Shown: positions 42,666 to 52,354, numbered from the stretch's first letter. The stretch: DNA of 64,000 nucleotides from JAHEEL01 sp963836085 (GCA_963836085.1 CAWIHT010000009.1:1-64000), one strand, 5' to 3'. Numbers and translations are program-made. Notes: generated by a model not told the origin, from the letters alone.

Positions 42666-44867
42666 CTACGGGATTGCAGGCCTCAATTCGGTCGTGTAGT
42701 AGAACGTCATCTTCCAGTCGTCCGCGCTCTCTGTGATCGTGAACTCGTGGTGCTTGATCCCGCTGGCACCAACGATGTCATCGCCCGTGAGGGTCAGCGT
42801 GCCGGCGGCCGAGTCGTCGGGATTCGGCCAAGAGTCGTGGTCCCTCGCGTAGAAGTACAGATCAAGCAGATCGAAGTCCCAGTCGCCCTCCGCTCCGGGT
42901 ACCCAACCGAATCCGTTGCTGTATGGGATGTCTGTGTACAGGTTCGTGAAGTCGTGTCTCTCGTTCTCGCTCAAGTGGTTCTCGCCGGACCAGTCATCAT
43001 CCATCGTCACGGCGGGGGCGGCCGGTACGCCAGGGTCTACCGCGGTCGTTCGGTTCGTAGGCGTGGTTCTGAAGTGCACTCGATCGCAATCGATGTAGCT
43101 GGCGCCCTCATCGCTGATACTGCCGCCCATTTGGATTGCATCCAACGTAACCCGAATGACGGGGTCCAAGGGCCACTGGGTCCGGATGGCGTACTGTCCC
43201 GTGAGAGCGATCTGAGCCGTCGTCTGATCGCCGAGGTGCCGCAACTGGTATGACAGGGGCACGCCGATGGCTCCCTCATCGGCATCCTTGCTTGCGTTGA
43301 TGAACTCGACGAAGCCGTCATAGCCACTGTATATGTTGTCCAGGCCGGCGGTTGCGCCACCGTAGACGAAGATGTCAATGTTCGACTGCTGGAGGATCTC
43401 CTTGGCAGTAAGGCCGGTCTCGACATCGACGTCGGTGACTCCATCGTCGAAGCCAGCCTGGAGCGCGAAGCTCGTGGTCTCCTCAGAGAACTCTGATTCC
43501 ATCGTCAAGTACGCCTGGAACCCGTAGTTGACCCTCGCAACCATCAGCGGTAGCGAGCCCCGAGGAATGGCGGCAGCCACCTGTCCGGGCGTCATACGGG
43601 CGGCGTCAAACACTTCGTCCGGCTGCACGTACTGATTCGCATAGATCGCGAAGAACACCTGCTGGTATTTCGCGAAGATCCGGTCGCGCTCAACGGTCTT
43701 GGACCAGTCGAATTGCGCCGACAGGTCGTACGCCCCGTAGCTGACATCCGCGTTGGCGAACACATCCATCTGAGACTTGCTGTAGACGTGCTCGTACTGC
43801 CATATGGCTTTGGCAGGAACACCGAGGCAGCCGTCAGCTCGTGCCTGCTGGAGCAATTGCCGGATTCCGTCCTTGATCCGAGCCGTGGTGGGATTGGTGA
43901 CGGTGTGGCCGAGCGCACCCGCGCAACTCGAGCCTTCGAGGTCGACCCATAGTGTGATGGGTGCGCGGTACGCCTTGATGGGTTCGAACACGAACTGCTT
44001 TGCCGTGTCTCCGCGGATGAGGTTCCCCGGCCAGAGCACATCGTCCGCCACACCCAGGTTTGACAGATCGCTTGGGTGAACGACGACATCGTGCGTCTCG
44101 GTCCTCCACTCGAAGAAATCGTCAGCTCCGGCGTCGTATGTGGTCACGGATTTCTTGGGCTCCGGAGCTGGGAGCCTTCCCGCATCGAGGATCAGAGCAT
44201 CAACCTGCTCGTTCCACGTGAGAGGCTCAGGATCGGGTGGCGTAGTTCCGTCGAGCGCTCGGTGCAAGAAGGCGGCCATGGCGCCGCGCGTCACGGGACT
44301 CTTCGGGCAGAATCGGTCGTTGTCTGGTGGATTGCAGCCGCGGGTGACGCCGGCGGTGCCGAGGCGATCGATATCGCCTTCAAAGCCGGAGCCGTCATCG
44401 TCCGTGAACAGATCCCCGCCCCCGTTGTCGGTGTAGCCCATCGCCCGAACCAGGAACGCGGCCATTTGCTCACGCGTGACCTTCGCGTCCGGGCAGAACC
44501 GGGTGTTCGCCGGCGGGTTGCAGCCCTTCGTGATGCCGGCAGCAGCAAGACGCTCGATGTCGGCCTCGAACATGTTGCCGTCATCGTCGGTGAACGGATT
44601 CGCGAGACGATCGGTCAGGCCCAATGCCCGAACCAGGAACGCGGCCATCTGGCCACGAGTCACCGCCGAATCGGGGCAGAACCGGGTGTTCGCCGGCGGG
44701 TTGCAGCCCCGGGTGATGCCCTCGGCGGCCATCCATTCGATATCGGCTTCGAACGTGCTGCCGTCATCGTCGGTGAACGAATCGGCTGCCGTTGCGGCGC
44801 CGGACGTGAGCCCAGCGATCATCGCGAACACGGCAAGGAGAATAAGGAGTCGTGGCGACCGGTACAT
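42666..44867 (-). CDS. SLH-anchored cholesterol-dependent-cytolysin-like protein
   Basis: This 733-residue secreted protein has a signal peptide, three Cys-containing SLH repeats (residues about 29-207), then a thiol-activated-cytolysin-like core (about 215-580). The core shows DVLWPGNLIRGDTAKQFVFE, YSKSQMDVFANADVSYGAYD, KYQQVFFAIYANQ, PLMVARVNYGFQAYLTMES and a Gly-Gly in DIFVYGGATAGL. These align in order with perfringolysin O segments (PGAL, YSKSQI, YKQIFYTVSAD, PPLMVSNVAYGR, VVLGGD). The C-terminal region (about 600-733, DDDWSGENHLSE to TTELRPAIP) lacks the Trp-rich undecapeptide, so it is a CDC-like relative with another membrane- or ligand-recognition domain. RBS GGAAGGAA precedes ATG 44867. 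Pore formation is predicted by family only. Confidence 0.82.
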   Translation of the reverse strand: MYRSPRLLILLAVFAMIAGLTSGAATAADSFTDDDGSTFEADIEWMAAEGITRGCNPPANTRFCPDSAVTRGQMAAFLVRALGLTDRLANPFTDDDGNMFEADIERLAAAGITKGCNPPANTRFCPDAKVTREQMAAFLVRAMGYTDNGGGDLFTDDDGSGFEGDIDRLGTAGVTRGCNPPDNDRFCPKSPVTRGAMAAFLHRALDGTTPPDPEPLTWNEQVDALILDAGRLPAPEPKKSVTTYDAGADDFFEWRTETHDVVVHPSDLSNLGVADDVLWPGNLIRGDTAKQFVFEPIKAYRAPITLWVDLEGSSCAGALGHTVTNPTTARIKDGIRQLLQQARADGCLGVPAKAIWQYEHVYSKSQMDVFANADVSYGAYDLSAQFDWSKTVERDRIFAKYQQVFFAIYANQYVQPDEVFDAARMTPGQVAAAIPRGSLPLMVARVNYGFQAYLTMESEFSEETTSFALQAGFDDGVTDVDVETGLTAKEILQQSNIDIFVYGGATAGLDNIYSGYDGFVEFINASKDADEGAIGVPLSYQLRHLGDQTTAQIALTGQYAIRTQWPLDPVIRVTLDAIQMGGSISDEGASYIDCDRVHFRTTPTNRTTAVDPGVPAAPAVTMDDDWSGENHLSENERHDFTNLYTDIPYSNGFGWVPGAEGDWDFDLLDLYFYARDHDSWPNPDDSAAGTLTLTGDDIVGASGIKHHEFTITESADDWKMTFYYTTELRPAIP

Positions 44868-45144
44868 GGCGTTCCTTCCCTGTTACGGACCGTTGCCCCC
44901 TATTGGCAGCAGCCGAGAACGAGAACGAAAACGCACGCGGCGCCACCCCAATCGAACTGCCACCGCGAGAGAGCCCGTAGGGCCGAAAGACCCGAAAGTG
45001 TCGTCAGCGAGCGACTTCGTCGGCATGGCCGCGGCGCGGGGGCTGCGGTCCTGCAGCGCTTGTGGGAGTCCTGTCGATCGGCCCGCATGCGGCCACAAGA
45101 GAAGCTTGGACCGCTCCCGTCTTCGGCTATTTCGAGTCTCAAGG

Positions 45145-45150
45145 TACGGT
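45145..45150 (+). promoter_or_regulatory. Candidate -10 element of the M23-SLH gene
   Basis: TACGGT (TANNNT) ends 6 bases before ATG 45157, another leaderless-type start. The 289-base gap upstream, shared with the divergent cytolysin-like gene, shows no other feature. Confidence 0.4.
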
Positions 45151-45156
45151 TACTCG

Positions 45157-46380
45157 ATGCCGATATCACGAACAATGAGCGCATCGCACAACGCGCGTCT
45201 GGTCCGTCCGGTCGTCATCGTCGCCTTCGTCGTCGCCCTGATCGCGACATTCCTCGCCACACCATCTCAAGCCGAAGAGTGGACCGCGGATTCATACGGC
45301 CCTCGCCCCTTCACGTTCCCCGTCGTCGGCATGGACGGTGTCGACTTCGCCTACTCGGACACCTTCGGAGCGCCCCGCAGCGGCGGGCGCACGCACGAAG
45401 GCGTCGACATCGGCACCTATATGGTCAAGGGCGTCCCCGTGGTCGCTGCCGGCAGTGGCGTCATCGAACGGGTCAACTGGTCGACCAACCCGGCGGATCT
45501 CAACCCGGAGCGGTGCTGCGTCGTGTCGATCCTCCACGACGACGATTGGCGGACGCACTACCTGCACCTGAACAACGACACCCAGCGCGCCGACGGCACC
45601 TACACCGACGACGGAAACGGTTGGGGGATCGCCGATGGCATCGTCCCCGGCGTCCGAGTCGAAGAAGGCCAACTCATCGGCTGGGTCGGTGACTCCGGCA
45701 ACGCCGAGTACACCATCCCGCACCTCCACTGGGAGGTCCACGCACCCGGAGACATCGTGGTGAATCCGACGCCGTACGCCGACTGGGCCGTGCGTATCGG
45801 CGAACCGGGAGGCGACCCGATCGAACCCGAACCCGAGTACTACGGAGCCTTCCGTGATGATGAGGGTTCGGTTCATGAAGCCAACATCGACATCATCGCC
45901 GAGGAGGGCATCACCCGAGGGTGCAACCCGCCGACCAACGACCGCTACTGCCCGAACCGCGAGATCACACGCGGCGAGATCACAGCGTTCGTGCGCCGAG
46001 TGCTCGACCTGCCGTCGTCGCCTGATGACGAGTTCGGAGACGACGAAGAGTCCATCTTCGAGGACGACATCAACGCGGTCGTGGCCGCCGGCATCGGGTT
46101 CGGCTGCACCGAGACCGAGTACTGCCCCGACCGACCCCTCCTTCGCGAGGAGATGGCGGAGATCCTGGTGCGTGCCTTTGGGTACGAGCACCTGAATGGG
46201 CTGGATCCGTTCGTGGACGACGAGGACTCGCCGTTTGAGGACTCGATCAACGCTCTCGAGGAGAGCGGGATCACGGTGGGCTGCAACCCGCCGGACAACA
46301 CCGAGTTCTGCCCCGAGCGGTCACTGACGCGGGCCGAGATGGCGACCTTCTTCGCCAGGGCACTCGAAATCGGCAGATAG
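45157..46380 (+). CDS. Secreted M23 (LytM-type) metallopeptidase with SLH repeats
   Basis: The signal peptide is VVIVAFVVALIATFLA ending near QAEE. The LytM domain (about residues 60-220) has the zinc ligands in GGRTHEGVDIGT and HLHWEVHAPG, with LNNDTQRADGTY between. It is followed by three SLH repeats, two with the GCNPP core and a shorter one (GCTETEYCPD). The protein probably cuts peptide cross-links of peptidoglycan while held on the wall polymer. A second possible start is ATG 45175. Confidence 0.9.
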   Translation: MPISRTMSASHNARLVRPVVIVAFVVALIATFLATPSQAEEWTADSYGPRPFTFPVVGMDGVDFAYSDTFGAPRSGGRTHEGVDIGTYMVKGVPVVAAGSGVIERVNWSTNPADLNPERCCVVSILHDDDWRTHYLHLNNDTQRADGTYTDDGNGWGIADGIVPGVRVEEGQLIGWVGDSGNAEYTIPHLHWEVHAPGDIVVNPTPYADWAVRIGEPGGDPIEPEPEYYGAFRDDEGSVHEANIDIIAEEGITRGCNPPTNDRYCPNREITRGEITAFVRRVLDLPSSPDDEFGDDEESIFEDDINAVVAAGIGFGCTETEYCPDRPLLREEMAEILVRAFGYEHLNGLDPFVDDEDSPFEDSINALEESGITVGCNPPDNTEFCPERSLTRAEMATFFARALEIGR

Positions 46381-46442
46381 CGGCCGAGCGACTCCTCGAC
46401 CGACTCCTCAAGCACCGGTCGAAGCGTGCCGATCATCTCATC

Positions 46443-48791
46443 ATGGTTCGAACCACTGGATTGACGCGGCGCATGGGGGTCCTCGTCGCGGCGGCTGCGG
46501 TGATCGCCGGCATCCTCGCGGTCGCACCCCCGGCCTCAGCCGACACCACCTGGATCGACGAAGGCTTTGAGTCCTCCTCCTGGGAAGACAGCAGCACGTG
46601 GTGGAACTGGCTGGCAGGGGACTACATCTCCCGCGAGCGAATCCCGGGGATCGAAGGCAACGGCACGCGGATCACGATGAAGCCGGGTCGCCACGAAGCC
46701 GCGATGCTCAACTACCAGTTCTCGCGGCACGGCTATAGCCAGCCGGACGAGGCGTGGTTCCGCTACTGGATGCGCTTTGAGACGCTCCCCGAGGAGACCG
46801 GGAAGCTGCCGGGGTTCATGGCGCTGTATTCGAGTTCGGCGCGCGGTCAGGTACCGCCGACCGAGAGCCGCCCCGGATGGTCGGCTCGCGTCCTGTTCGG
46901 ACCAGGCGATGGGGGGACCAACGTCCGACTCGGCTACTACCTCTACTGGCTCGGCCAATCACAGTCGTACGGCGATGGCCTGTGGTGGTCCGAGCAGGCC
47001 CCGCTCGGCGAGTGGGTCTGCGTCGAGGGACACGTCGCGATGAACACTCCTGGAGCTCGCAACGGCGAGCTCAACGCCTGGATGAACGGTGATCCGGTGT
47101 TCGAGCGCGACGACATCCTGTATCGGTCGTCGTCGCAGGCATCGGTCCACATCCGGGACTTCATGCTCGAGGTCTACTACGGCGGGTCGAGCACACCGCC
47201 GCGGGATACACCCGTGAGCTTCGACGGGCTCGTTGTCGCGGACCACCGGGTTGGTTGCGGCGACGCGGAAGCACGGAGTTCATTCGAGGACACCGCCGGT
47301 TCCCCGTTCGTCGAGGACATCGAGTGGCTCGCCGACGTTGGGATCACCAAGGGCTGCAACCCTTCGGCGAATACGCGCTTCTGCCCGGATCAGGCCGTTA
47401 CCCGTGGTCAGATGGCGGCGTTCCTTCACCGAGCGCTCGATGGAGTCGTCGAGGTTGCTGCAGCGCCGCCGCCGCCGCCCGATCCACCATCGGCGTGGGG
47501 TGTGGAGGTCGACGACTACGAAGACGCGCTCGCCACGATGACGGCAAATGGGGAACCACTCGACCTCGTCCACCTCGAGTATCCGCTCTCCGGCGGCGAC
47601 TGGCTCGCTGCCGGCGGTTCGAGCCGCTCCTACTGGGTACCGCTCCAACTCTCGAAGATCCGCGACGCCGGAGCCGTCCCCTACATCGAGTTCTACGACA
47701 CCGACATCTCGGGGTTCAATGCCGGCCGCTACGACCGTGAGTTCTCGGCCTGGATCGACATCCTCACCGGATGGCTCGACGACGACCCCGAGAACCGACT
47801 CCTCATCGTGCCGTTCCCCGATGCCAACAACAAGAACGTCTCATACGGGGACAGCACCGGCGCGTTCCGGACCGCCTATCGCAAGATCCACGACGCAGTC
47901 CTCGCCGAAGGCGTCGACGGATCGCAGGTGCGGTTCGTGTATCAGATGTCGGGCGAGCTGAACTCGAACCGCTACTCGAAGGCCTCGGTCGGCACGGGAT
48001 TCGGGGCCTACTCACCGGGAGCCGAGTACGTCGACCTTGCGGCGATCTCGTGGTTGAACGACGGCACGCCGACCTGGGATGACTGGGACTCGATGTTCAA
48101 GGCACGCGTCGCCGAGATGAATACGGAGATCGGACAGGACGTACCGGTCCTGATGGGGATGGTGGCGAGCACGCCGTCGGGCTCCGGTGGTAATCGAACC
48201 GCGTGGCTTGCCGAACTCGCTGCCGGGATCGAGTCGTCTTCGACGGCGATCGGCTTTGTCTACCTCGACAAGGACCGTGACATCGCCTACAGCGTTGGCA
48301 CCGAGGACGACCCGGACGCCGCCCTCATGAGCGCTCTCGACATTCTCGATTCCCCCAACGACGGGCTGGACTGGGTATTCAACGAACTCAACGCCTGGAA
48401 GTTCGCGGTTCAGGCATCGTCGATGGCAGGTCTGTTCGCTGACGATGACGACTCTGTCTTCGAGTCCGACATCACCTGGCTCGCGCGGAGCGGCATCACG
48501 CGAGGGTGCGGCGACCAGATCTACTGCCCGGACAAACGAGTGACGCGTGGGCAGATGGCGGCGTTCCTGCACCGCGCCCTTGGCGGCATCCTGACCCCGT
48601 CGGGATCGCAGGGCGCTTTCACGGACACGGCGGACTCGCCATTCGCCTCGGACATCGCCTGGCTCGCGGCGACCGGCATCACCAAGGGCTGCAATCCACC
48701 GGCGAACACCCGGTTCTGCCCGGATGCGAGCGTGACGCGCGGTCAGATGGCCGCCTTCCTCCACCGGGCGCTCGGCGATCTCGTCGGTTGA
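46443..48791 (+). CDS. Secreted PL14-like + SLH + GH26-like + 2 SLH multidomain protein
   Basis: This 782-residue protein has a signal peptide (VLVAAAAVIAGILAVAPPASA), then a jelly-roll domain like polysaccharide lyase family 14 (AWFRYWMRFE, KLPGFMALYSS, GWSARVLFG, WVCVEGHVAMNTPG, VSFDGLVVADH). One SLH repeat and a Pro-rich linker follow. A GH26-like barrel comes next (WGVEVDDYEDALATM, RLLIVPFPDANN, YSPGAEYVDLAAISW, VPVLMGMVAS), then two C-terminal SLH repeats. The GH26 acid and nucleophile positions appear as D and M, so catalysis by that domain is doubtful. It probably binds or trims an acidic polysaccharide at the surface. Confidence 0.82.
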   Translation: MVRTTGLTRRMGVLVAAAAVIAGILAVAPPASADTTWIDEGFESSSWEDSSTWWNWLAGDYISRERIPGIEGNGTRITMKPGRHEAAMLNYQFSRHGYSQPDEAWFRYWMRFETLPEETGKLPGFMALYSSSARGQVPPTESRPGWSARVLFGPGDGGTNVRLGYYLYWLGQSQSYGDGLWWSEQAPLGEWVCVEGHVAMNTPGARNGELNAWMNGDPVFERDDILYRSSSQASVHIRDFMLEVYYGGSSTPPRDTPVSFDGLVVADHRVGCGDAEARSSFEDTAGSPFVEDIEWLADVGITKGCNPSANTRFCPDQAVTRGQMAAFLHRALDGVVEVAAAPPPPPDPPSAWGVEVDDYEDALATMTANGEPLDLVHLEYPLSGGDWLAAGGSSRSYWVPLQLSKIRDAGAVPYIEFYDTDISGFNAGRYDREFSAWIDILTGWLDDDPENRLLIVPFPDANNKNVSYGDSTGAFRTAYRKIHDAVLAEGVDGSQVRFVYQMSGELNSNRYSKASVGTGFGAYSPGAEYVDLAAISWLNDGTPTWDDWDSMFKARVAEMNTEIGQDVPVLMGMVASTPSGSGGNRTAWLAELAAGIESSSTAIGFVYLDKDRDIAYSVGTEDDPDAALMSALDILDSPNDGLDWVFNELNAWKFAVQASSMAGLFADDDDSVFESDITWLARSGITRGCGDQIYCPDKRVTRGQMAAFLHRALGGILTPSGSQGAFTDTADSPFASDIAWLAATGITKGCNPPANTRFCPDASVTRGQMAAFLHRALGDLVG

Positions 48792-48844
48792 TCACCGCAC
48801 CCGAATAGCCACGTGGTGGTCACCACACAAAACGGAACCCGCGG

Positions 48845-48850
48845 TAGCTT
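48845..48850 (+). promoter_or_regulatory. Candidate -10 element of the SpoIID-SLH gene
   Basis: TAGCTT (TANNNT) ends 6 bases before GTG 48857, supporting a leaderless start for this gene. Confidence 0.4.
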
Positions 48851-48856
48851 GACGCT

Positions 48857-50779
48857 GTGATTTGGCGATATCGAGAACCAGCAGAGGGAGTCCTTCCGAC
48901 TCTTGGGCTGAACGCGCTTGCGATCGCGGTCGTAGCCGTAGTCGTCGTCGTGTTGTCGACGACGGCCGTTTCGGCTGCCGATGACGACTGGGACATCGAG
49001 GGCGGGGGATGGGGTCACGGGGTTGGTCTCTCACAGTACGGCGCCTACGGCATGGCCCTCGACGGGTTCGATGCGGCCGAGATCCTCGGTCACTACTACA
49101 GCGGTGCCGTTCCGGTGGCAGCCTCCGACTCGCTCGGCACCGAACACTGGCTCTTCGACGAAGAAGCGCTCTGGATCGGCCTGGAGCAGGATGTCGCCAC
49201 AGTCGATCTCGAGGCCATCAACGGTGATTTGACGGTCTGCCAGACCGGTGACGGCACGGACGACTGCACGGTTCCCGACCTTGTGATCCCGCCCGGCGCG
49301 ACATGGCGCTTCGAGACCGTACCGGAGAGCGATCCCACCCTGTGCCGTTTCGTCGAACCGGTCACGGAGACGATGCTCCCGGAGGGGGACTGCTTCGCCG
49401 ACGTGACGTGGGTCGACAATGCCGACCTGGACAATCCATCAGCTGCGAACCTCGTCAGGATCAATGGTGATCGTCGCTACGCTCACGGGAGCATCCGCCT
49501 TCGTCCGAATGATACGAATCCGTTGACGACAGACGCCATCCACGTTGCGTTGTCCGTCGGCCTCGAGGACTACCTCTACGGGATCGGTGAGGTGCCGTCC
49601 TCTTGGCACACCGAGGCGCTTGCGGCGCAGGCAACAATCGCCCGCAGCTACGGCGTCGCGACCGCCACGAATCGGGCCGAGGCGGACGGAAGCCTGCCCG
49701 GATATCGGCAACGGAATTGCTGGTGTCACCTCGACGCAAGCAGTTCGGACCAGAACTTCGTCGGTTGGTCCAAGGAAGCTGAGGGTACGAACGCCTACTA
49801 CGGGAAGCGATGGGTCGGCGGCGTCGACAGCACGACCGGCGAGGTCGTGAACCATCCGTCGTCCGGCGACACGATCATCTCGACGTACTACTCGTCGTCG
49901 ACCGGGGGAGCGACCGAGGACAAGGAAGATGTGTGGGGTGGGAACCCGCTTCCCCACCTCAAGTCCGTCGACGACCACTGGGCCGTCGAACCGGCGGTCT
50001 CCAACCCGCTCGCAACGTGGACCGTCCACGCATCCCAGTCGGAGATGCTGTCGGCTCTCAACGAAGGCTGGGACAGCGTCGTCTCGGCACGGCTTCTGGC
50101 CGGTCCGCCGGGGACGGTCGTCGAGTTCACCGGCAGCCTCTCCGGTACCAGCGTGACAACCACCCGGAACGGCACCTGGTTCCGAAGCAGGTTCGGCGCT
50201 CGCTCGCCGTACGTGTCGGCCGTGATCGCTCCGGGGACCGTTCCCCCGTTCGTCGACATCGCGGACTCGGTCCACTACGACAGCATCACCTACATCTGGC
50301 GAGAGGGCATCACGAAGGGCTGCAACCCGCCAGCCAACAATCGCTACTGCCCCGATGGTGACGTCTCTCGTGGGCAGATGGCCGCGTTCTTGACTCGTGC
50401 ACTCGACCTGCCGGGGGCGAGTCAGGACTACTTCGTCGACGACAACGAATCGGTGTTCGAGGACGACATCAACCGCCTCGCCGAGGCAGGGATCACGAAG
50501 GGCTGCAATCCGCCAGAGAATGATCGGTATTGCGTCGATCGCGATGTCTCACGCGCACAGATGGCTGCCTTCCTCGTTCGGGCATTCGGCTACACGGACC
50601 CAGGGGAGGGTGACCTGTTCACCGACGACGATGGATCGATCTTCGAGAATGACATCGATCGGCTCGGGACGGCGGGGGTCACGAAGGGGTGCAACCCGCC
50701 TGCCAATACCCGATTCTGCCCGAGCCAAGACGTCAGCCGCGCCGAGATGGCCAGCTTCCTGTATCGGGCTCTGGAGTAG
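48857..50779 (+). CDS. Secreted SpoIID/LytB-domain protein with three SLH repeats
   Basis: This 640-residue protein has an N-terminal hydrophobic export signal (LAIAVVAVVVVVLSTT). A split SpoIID region follows: GGGWGHGVGLSQYGAYGMA near the start, then LEDYLYGIGEVPSSWHTEAL, AAQATIARSYGVA and STYYSSSTGG. SpoIID proteins act as peptidoglycan lytic transglycosylases; the conserved Glu in GEVPSSWHTEAL is present. Three SLH repeats end the protein. The GTG start fits the hydrophobic segment. The unusual early GWGHGVGLSQYG motif, normally C-terminal to the core, implies a permuted domain. Confidence 0.88.
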   Translation: MIWRYREPAEGVLPTLGLNALAIAVVAVVVVVLSTTAVSAADDDWDIEGGGWGHGVGLSQYGAYGMALDGFDAAEILGHYYSGAVPVAASDSLGTEHWLFDEEALWIGLEQDVATVDLEAINGDLTVCQTGDGTDDCTVPDLVIPPGATWRFETVPESDPTLCRFVEPVTETMLPEGDCFADVTWVDNADLDNPSAANLVRINGDRRYAHGSIRLRPNDTNPLTTDAIHVALSVGLEDYLYGIGEVPSSWHTEALAAQATIARSYGVATATNRAEADGSLPGYRQRNCWCHLDASSSDQNFVGWSKEAEGTNAYYGKRWVGGVDSTTGEVVNHPSSGDTIISTYYSSSTGGATEDKEDVWGGNPLPHLKSVDDHWAVEPAVSNPLATWTVHASQSEMLSALNEGWDSVVSARLLAGPPGTVVEFTGSLSGTSVTTTRNGTWFRSRFGARSPYVSAVIAPGTVPPFVDIADSVHYDSITYIWREGITKGCNPPANNRYCPDGDVSRGQMAAFLTRALDLPGASQDYFVDDNESVFEDDINRLAEAGITKGCNPPENDRYCVDRDVSRAQMAAFLVRAFGYTDPGEGDLFTDDDGSIFENDIDRLGTAGVTKGCNPPANTRFCPSQDVSRAEMASFLYRALE

Positions 50780-51001
50780 GGAACACTTCCGAGCGTGGAG
50801 GGGTGCCGCTGTCCGTCTTTCGTCTCTCCCGCCGAAGGTGGGGGAGACGCGATCGAGCGGCTGCTCGATTGCAGAGGGGGCGGCCTGGGGGTGGGATCAA
50901 ACAGATGCGGCTTGACGCGTTCTGGTGTGTTCTTCAGGTGTGAGGTGGTCTCCACGCGGGCAGCCCTCTCCGCTGCGCTCCGGCCTGGCGGCCGGTGCTC
51001 G

Positions 51002-51028
51002 CGCCTCTCCCACTGCGTGGGAGAGGCG
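51002..51028. terminator. Perfect 11-bp hairpin
   Basis: CGCCTCTCCCA, loop CTGCG, TGGGAGAGGCG. It lies 10 bases beyond the stop of the minus-strand HNH gene, where a terminator would be expected. A second inverted repeat (CCGGCC TGGC GGCCGG) follows a few bases on. There is no T-run, as is common in high-GC actinobacteria. Confidence 0.45.
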
Positions 51029-51037
51029 AAGACGGGT

Positions 51038-52172
51038 CTACGCGAACCTCCGTGTGGCCGGGTGGGGTGGTGCGTGGATTCTTGGGTTGAGGAGTCGTCT
51101 TCGTTGGGGCGGTGAGGTGGGGTCGATGCGGTGGCCGTGGCCGTGGATCACGACCTGGTGGTGGAACCAGCACAGGGTGGTGAGGTTCTCGGGGTCGGTC
51201 CGGCCGTTGTGGGACCACGGAATCATGTGGTGGATCTGCAGGCGGTATCGGCTGGTGCAGCCGGAGATGGTGCATCGTGTGGCGTCGCGGTGCAGGATGA
51301 ACCGTCGGAGGCGGGGTGGGATGACCCGGGTGCGGCGTCCGAGGGCGAGGGGTTGCCCGTCCGGGGTGCGTGCGGTGACTTCAACGGTGCCGCTGCAGAG
51401 GATTGCTTCGACGGCGTTCGGTCCGACCCGCGGTCCGGCTTCGAATGTGATACCGGTCGTTGCGTTCGACTGCTGCGGCTTCGGTGGCGTCGACGAACAC
51501 CGTCAGCACCGGTGATGAGGCGTCAACGGTGGCGCCGTCACCACCACTGACGGCGTCGTGGCTGATCGACCACAACGCATCGGCGTTGCGCGTCGTGCGT
51601 GACGGTGTGACACCCGACCCGTACGGGAAGCTGTCGCCCCGGGTCTCGAGAGCTTCGACGACGGTGCGGCCTGCGAAGCCGGGCAACTGTCCGGATAGAC
51701 GCCATGCTGATTCGTCGAGGTTCGGTTGGATCGAGACGTAGCGCTCTTCGAACGATTGGATCTCGTCGAGACGTGTCATCCTGCGTCGTTTCGCCGTCAG
51801 GGCCCGGATGCCGTCGATGTCATACCCGGCCGCCTCATCAACAGGTCGAGGGCGTTGTCGCGGCCCGCGAGACGCGACACCGCGACGGCGCGGTCGAAAC
51901 CGATCACACCGCAAGCGACCGCTTCGTCGATGTCGGGGAGGTCTTGGAGGCGCCGCGCGGTGGATACGAGGACCGGGCGGTCTCGGGGGCGACGTCCATC
52001 CGGCCGGCCGCCCATTCTTGGAGGGATCGGTGACCGTCCCGGAGCGCGACCTGGCGGCGGTCCAACTCGCGAAGCAGCGACATCTGGGAGGCTCGCTGCA
52101 CGGGCGATGACCGACTCGCTCTGCGAGGAGTTTCTGCTCGATCGTTGCGGTGGTGAGATCGTGGTATCCCAT
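51038..52172 (-). pseudogene. DUF222/HNH endonuclease, decayed (several frameshifts)
   Basis: Pieces of one 13E12-type protein lie in order in different frames. They are MGYHDLTTATIEQKLLAERV; SQMSLLRELDRRQVALRD to RMDVAPETAR; RLQDLPDIDEAVACGVIGFD; FEERYVSIQPNLDESAWRLS; and finally TTGITFEAGPRVGP through the HNH motif IHHMIPWSHNGRTDPENLTT and CWFHHQ. Frame changes fall near 52100, 51965, 51835 and 51460. The last 140 codons are in one frame. Such proteins are abundant and mobile in actinobacteria. Four breaks in 1.1 kb point to true decay rather than a single base-call error. Confidence 0.8.
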
Positions 52173-52287
52173 ACCCGCAACCTATCAACCAGGTGTGACA
52201 GAAACCGCTGCTGAGCAACAAGAATCTCAAGGAATCGTGCGGGATCCTTGGTCGCCGTTCAACCCAACTGAGAGGCCCCCTCCGCAA

Positions 52288-52304
52288 CCTGCCCGCAGGG
52301 CAGG
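52288..52304 (-). terminator. Hairpin downstream of the membrane-anchored protein gene
   Basis: CCTGCCC, loop GCA, GGGCAGG; a perfect 7-bp stem, about 50 bases past the stop at 52355 and before the HNH relic. No T-run. Confidence 0.35.
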
Positions 52305-52354
52305 CGCCACCTCCCCCTGAAGGCGAGGAAACGGACTGGCGACTGGCGACTTTC

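Noticed and set aside
42666..44867. Thrombospondin type 3 or EF-hand calcium repeats for the DDDG segments
   Set aside because: The DDDG motif always precedes an SLH helix pattern ending TRxxMAAFLxRA, so the SLH reading explains the whole unit.
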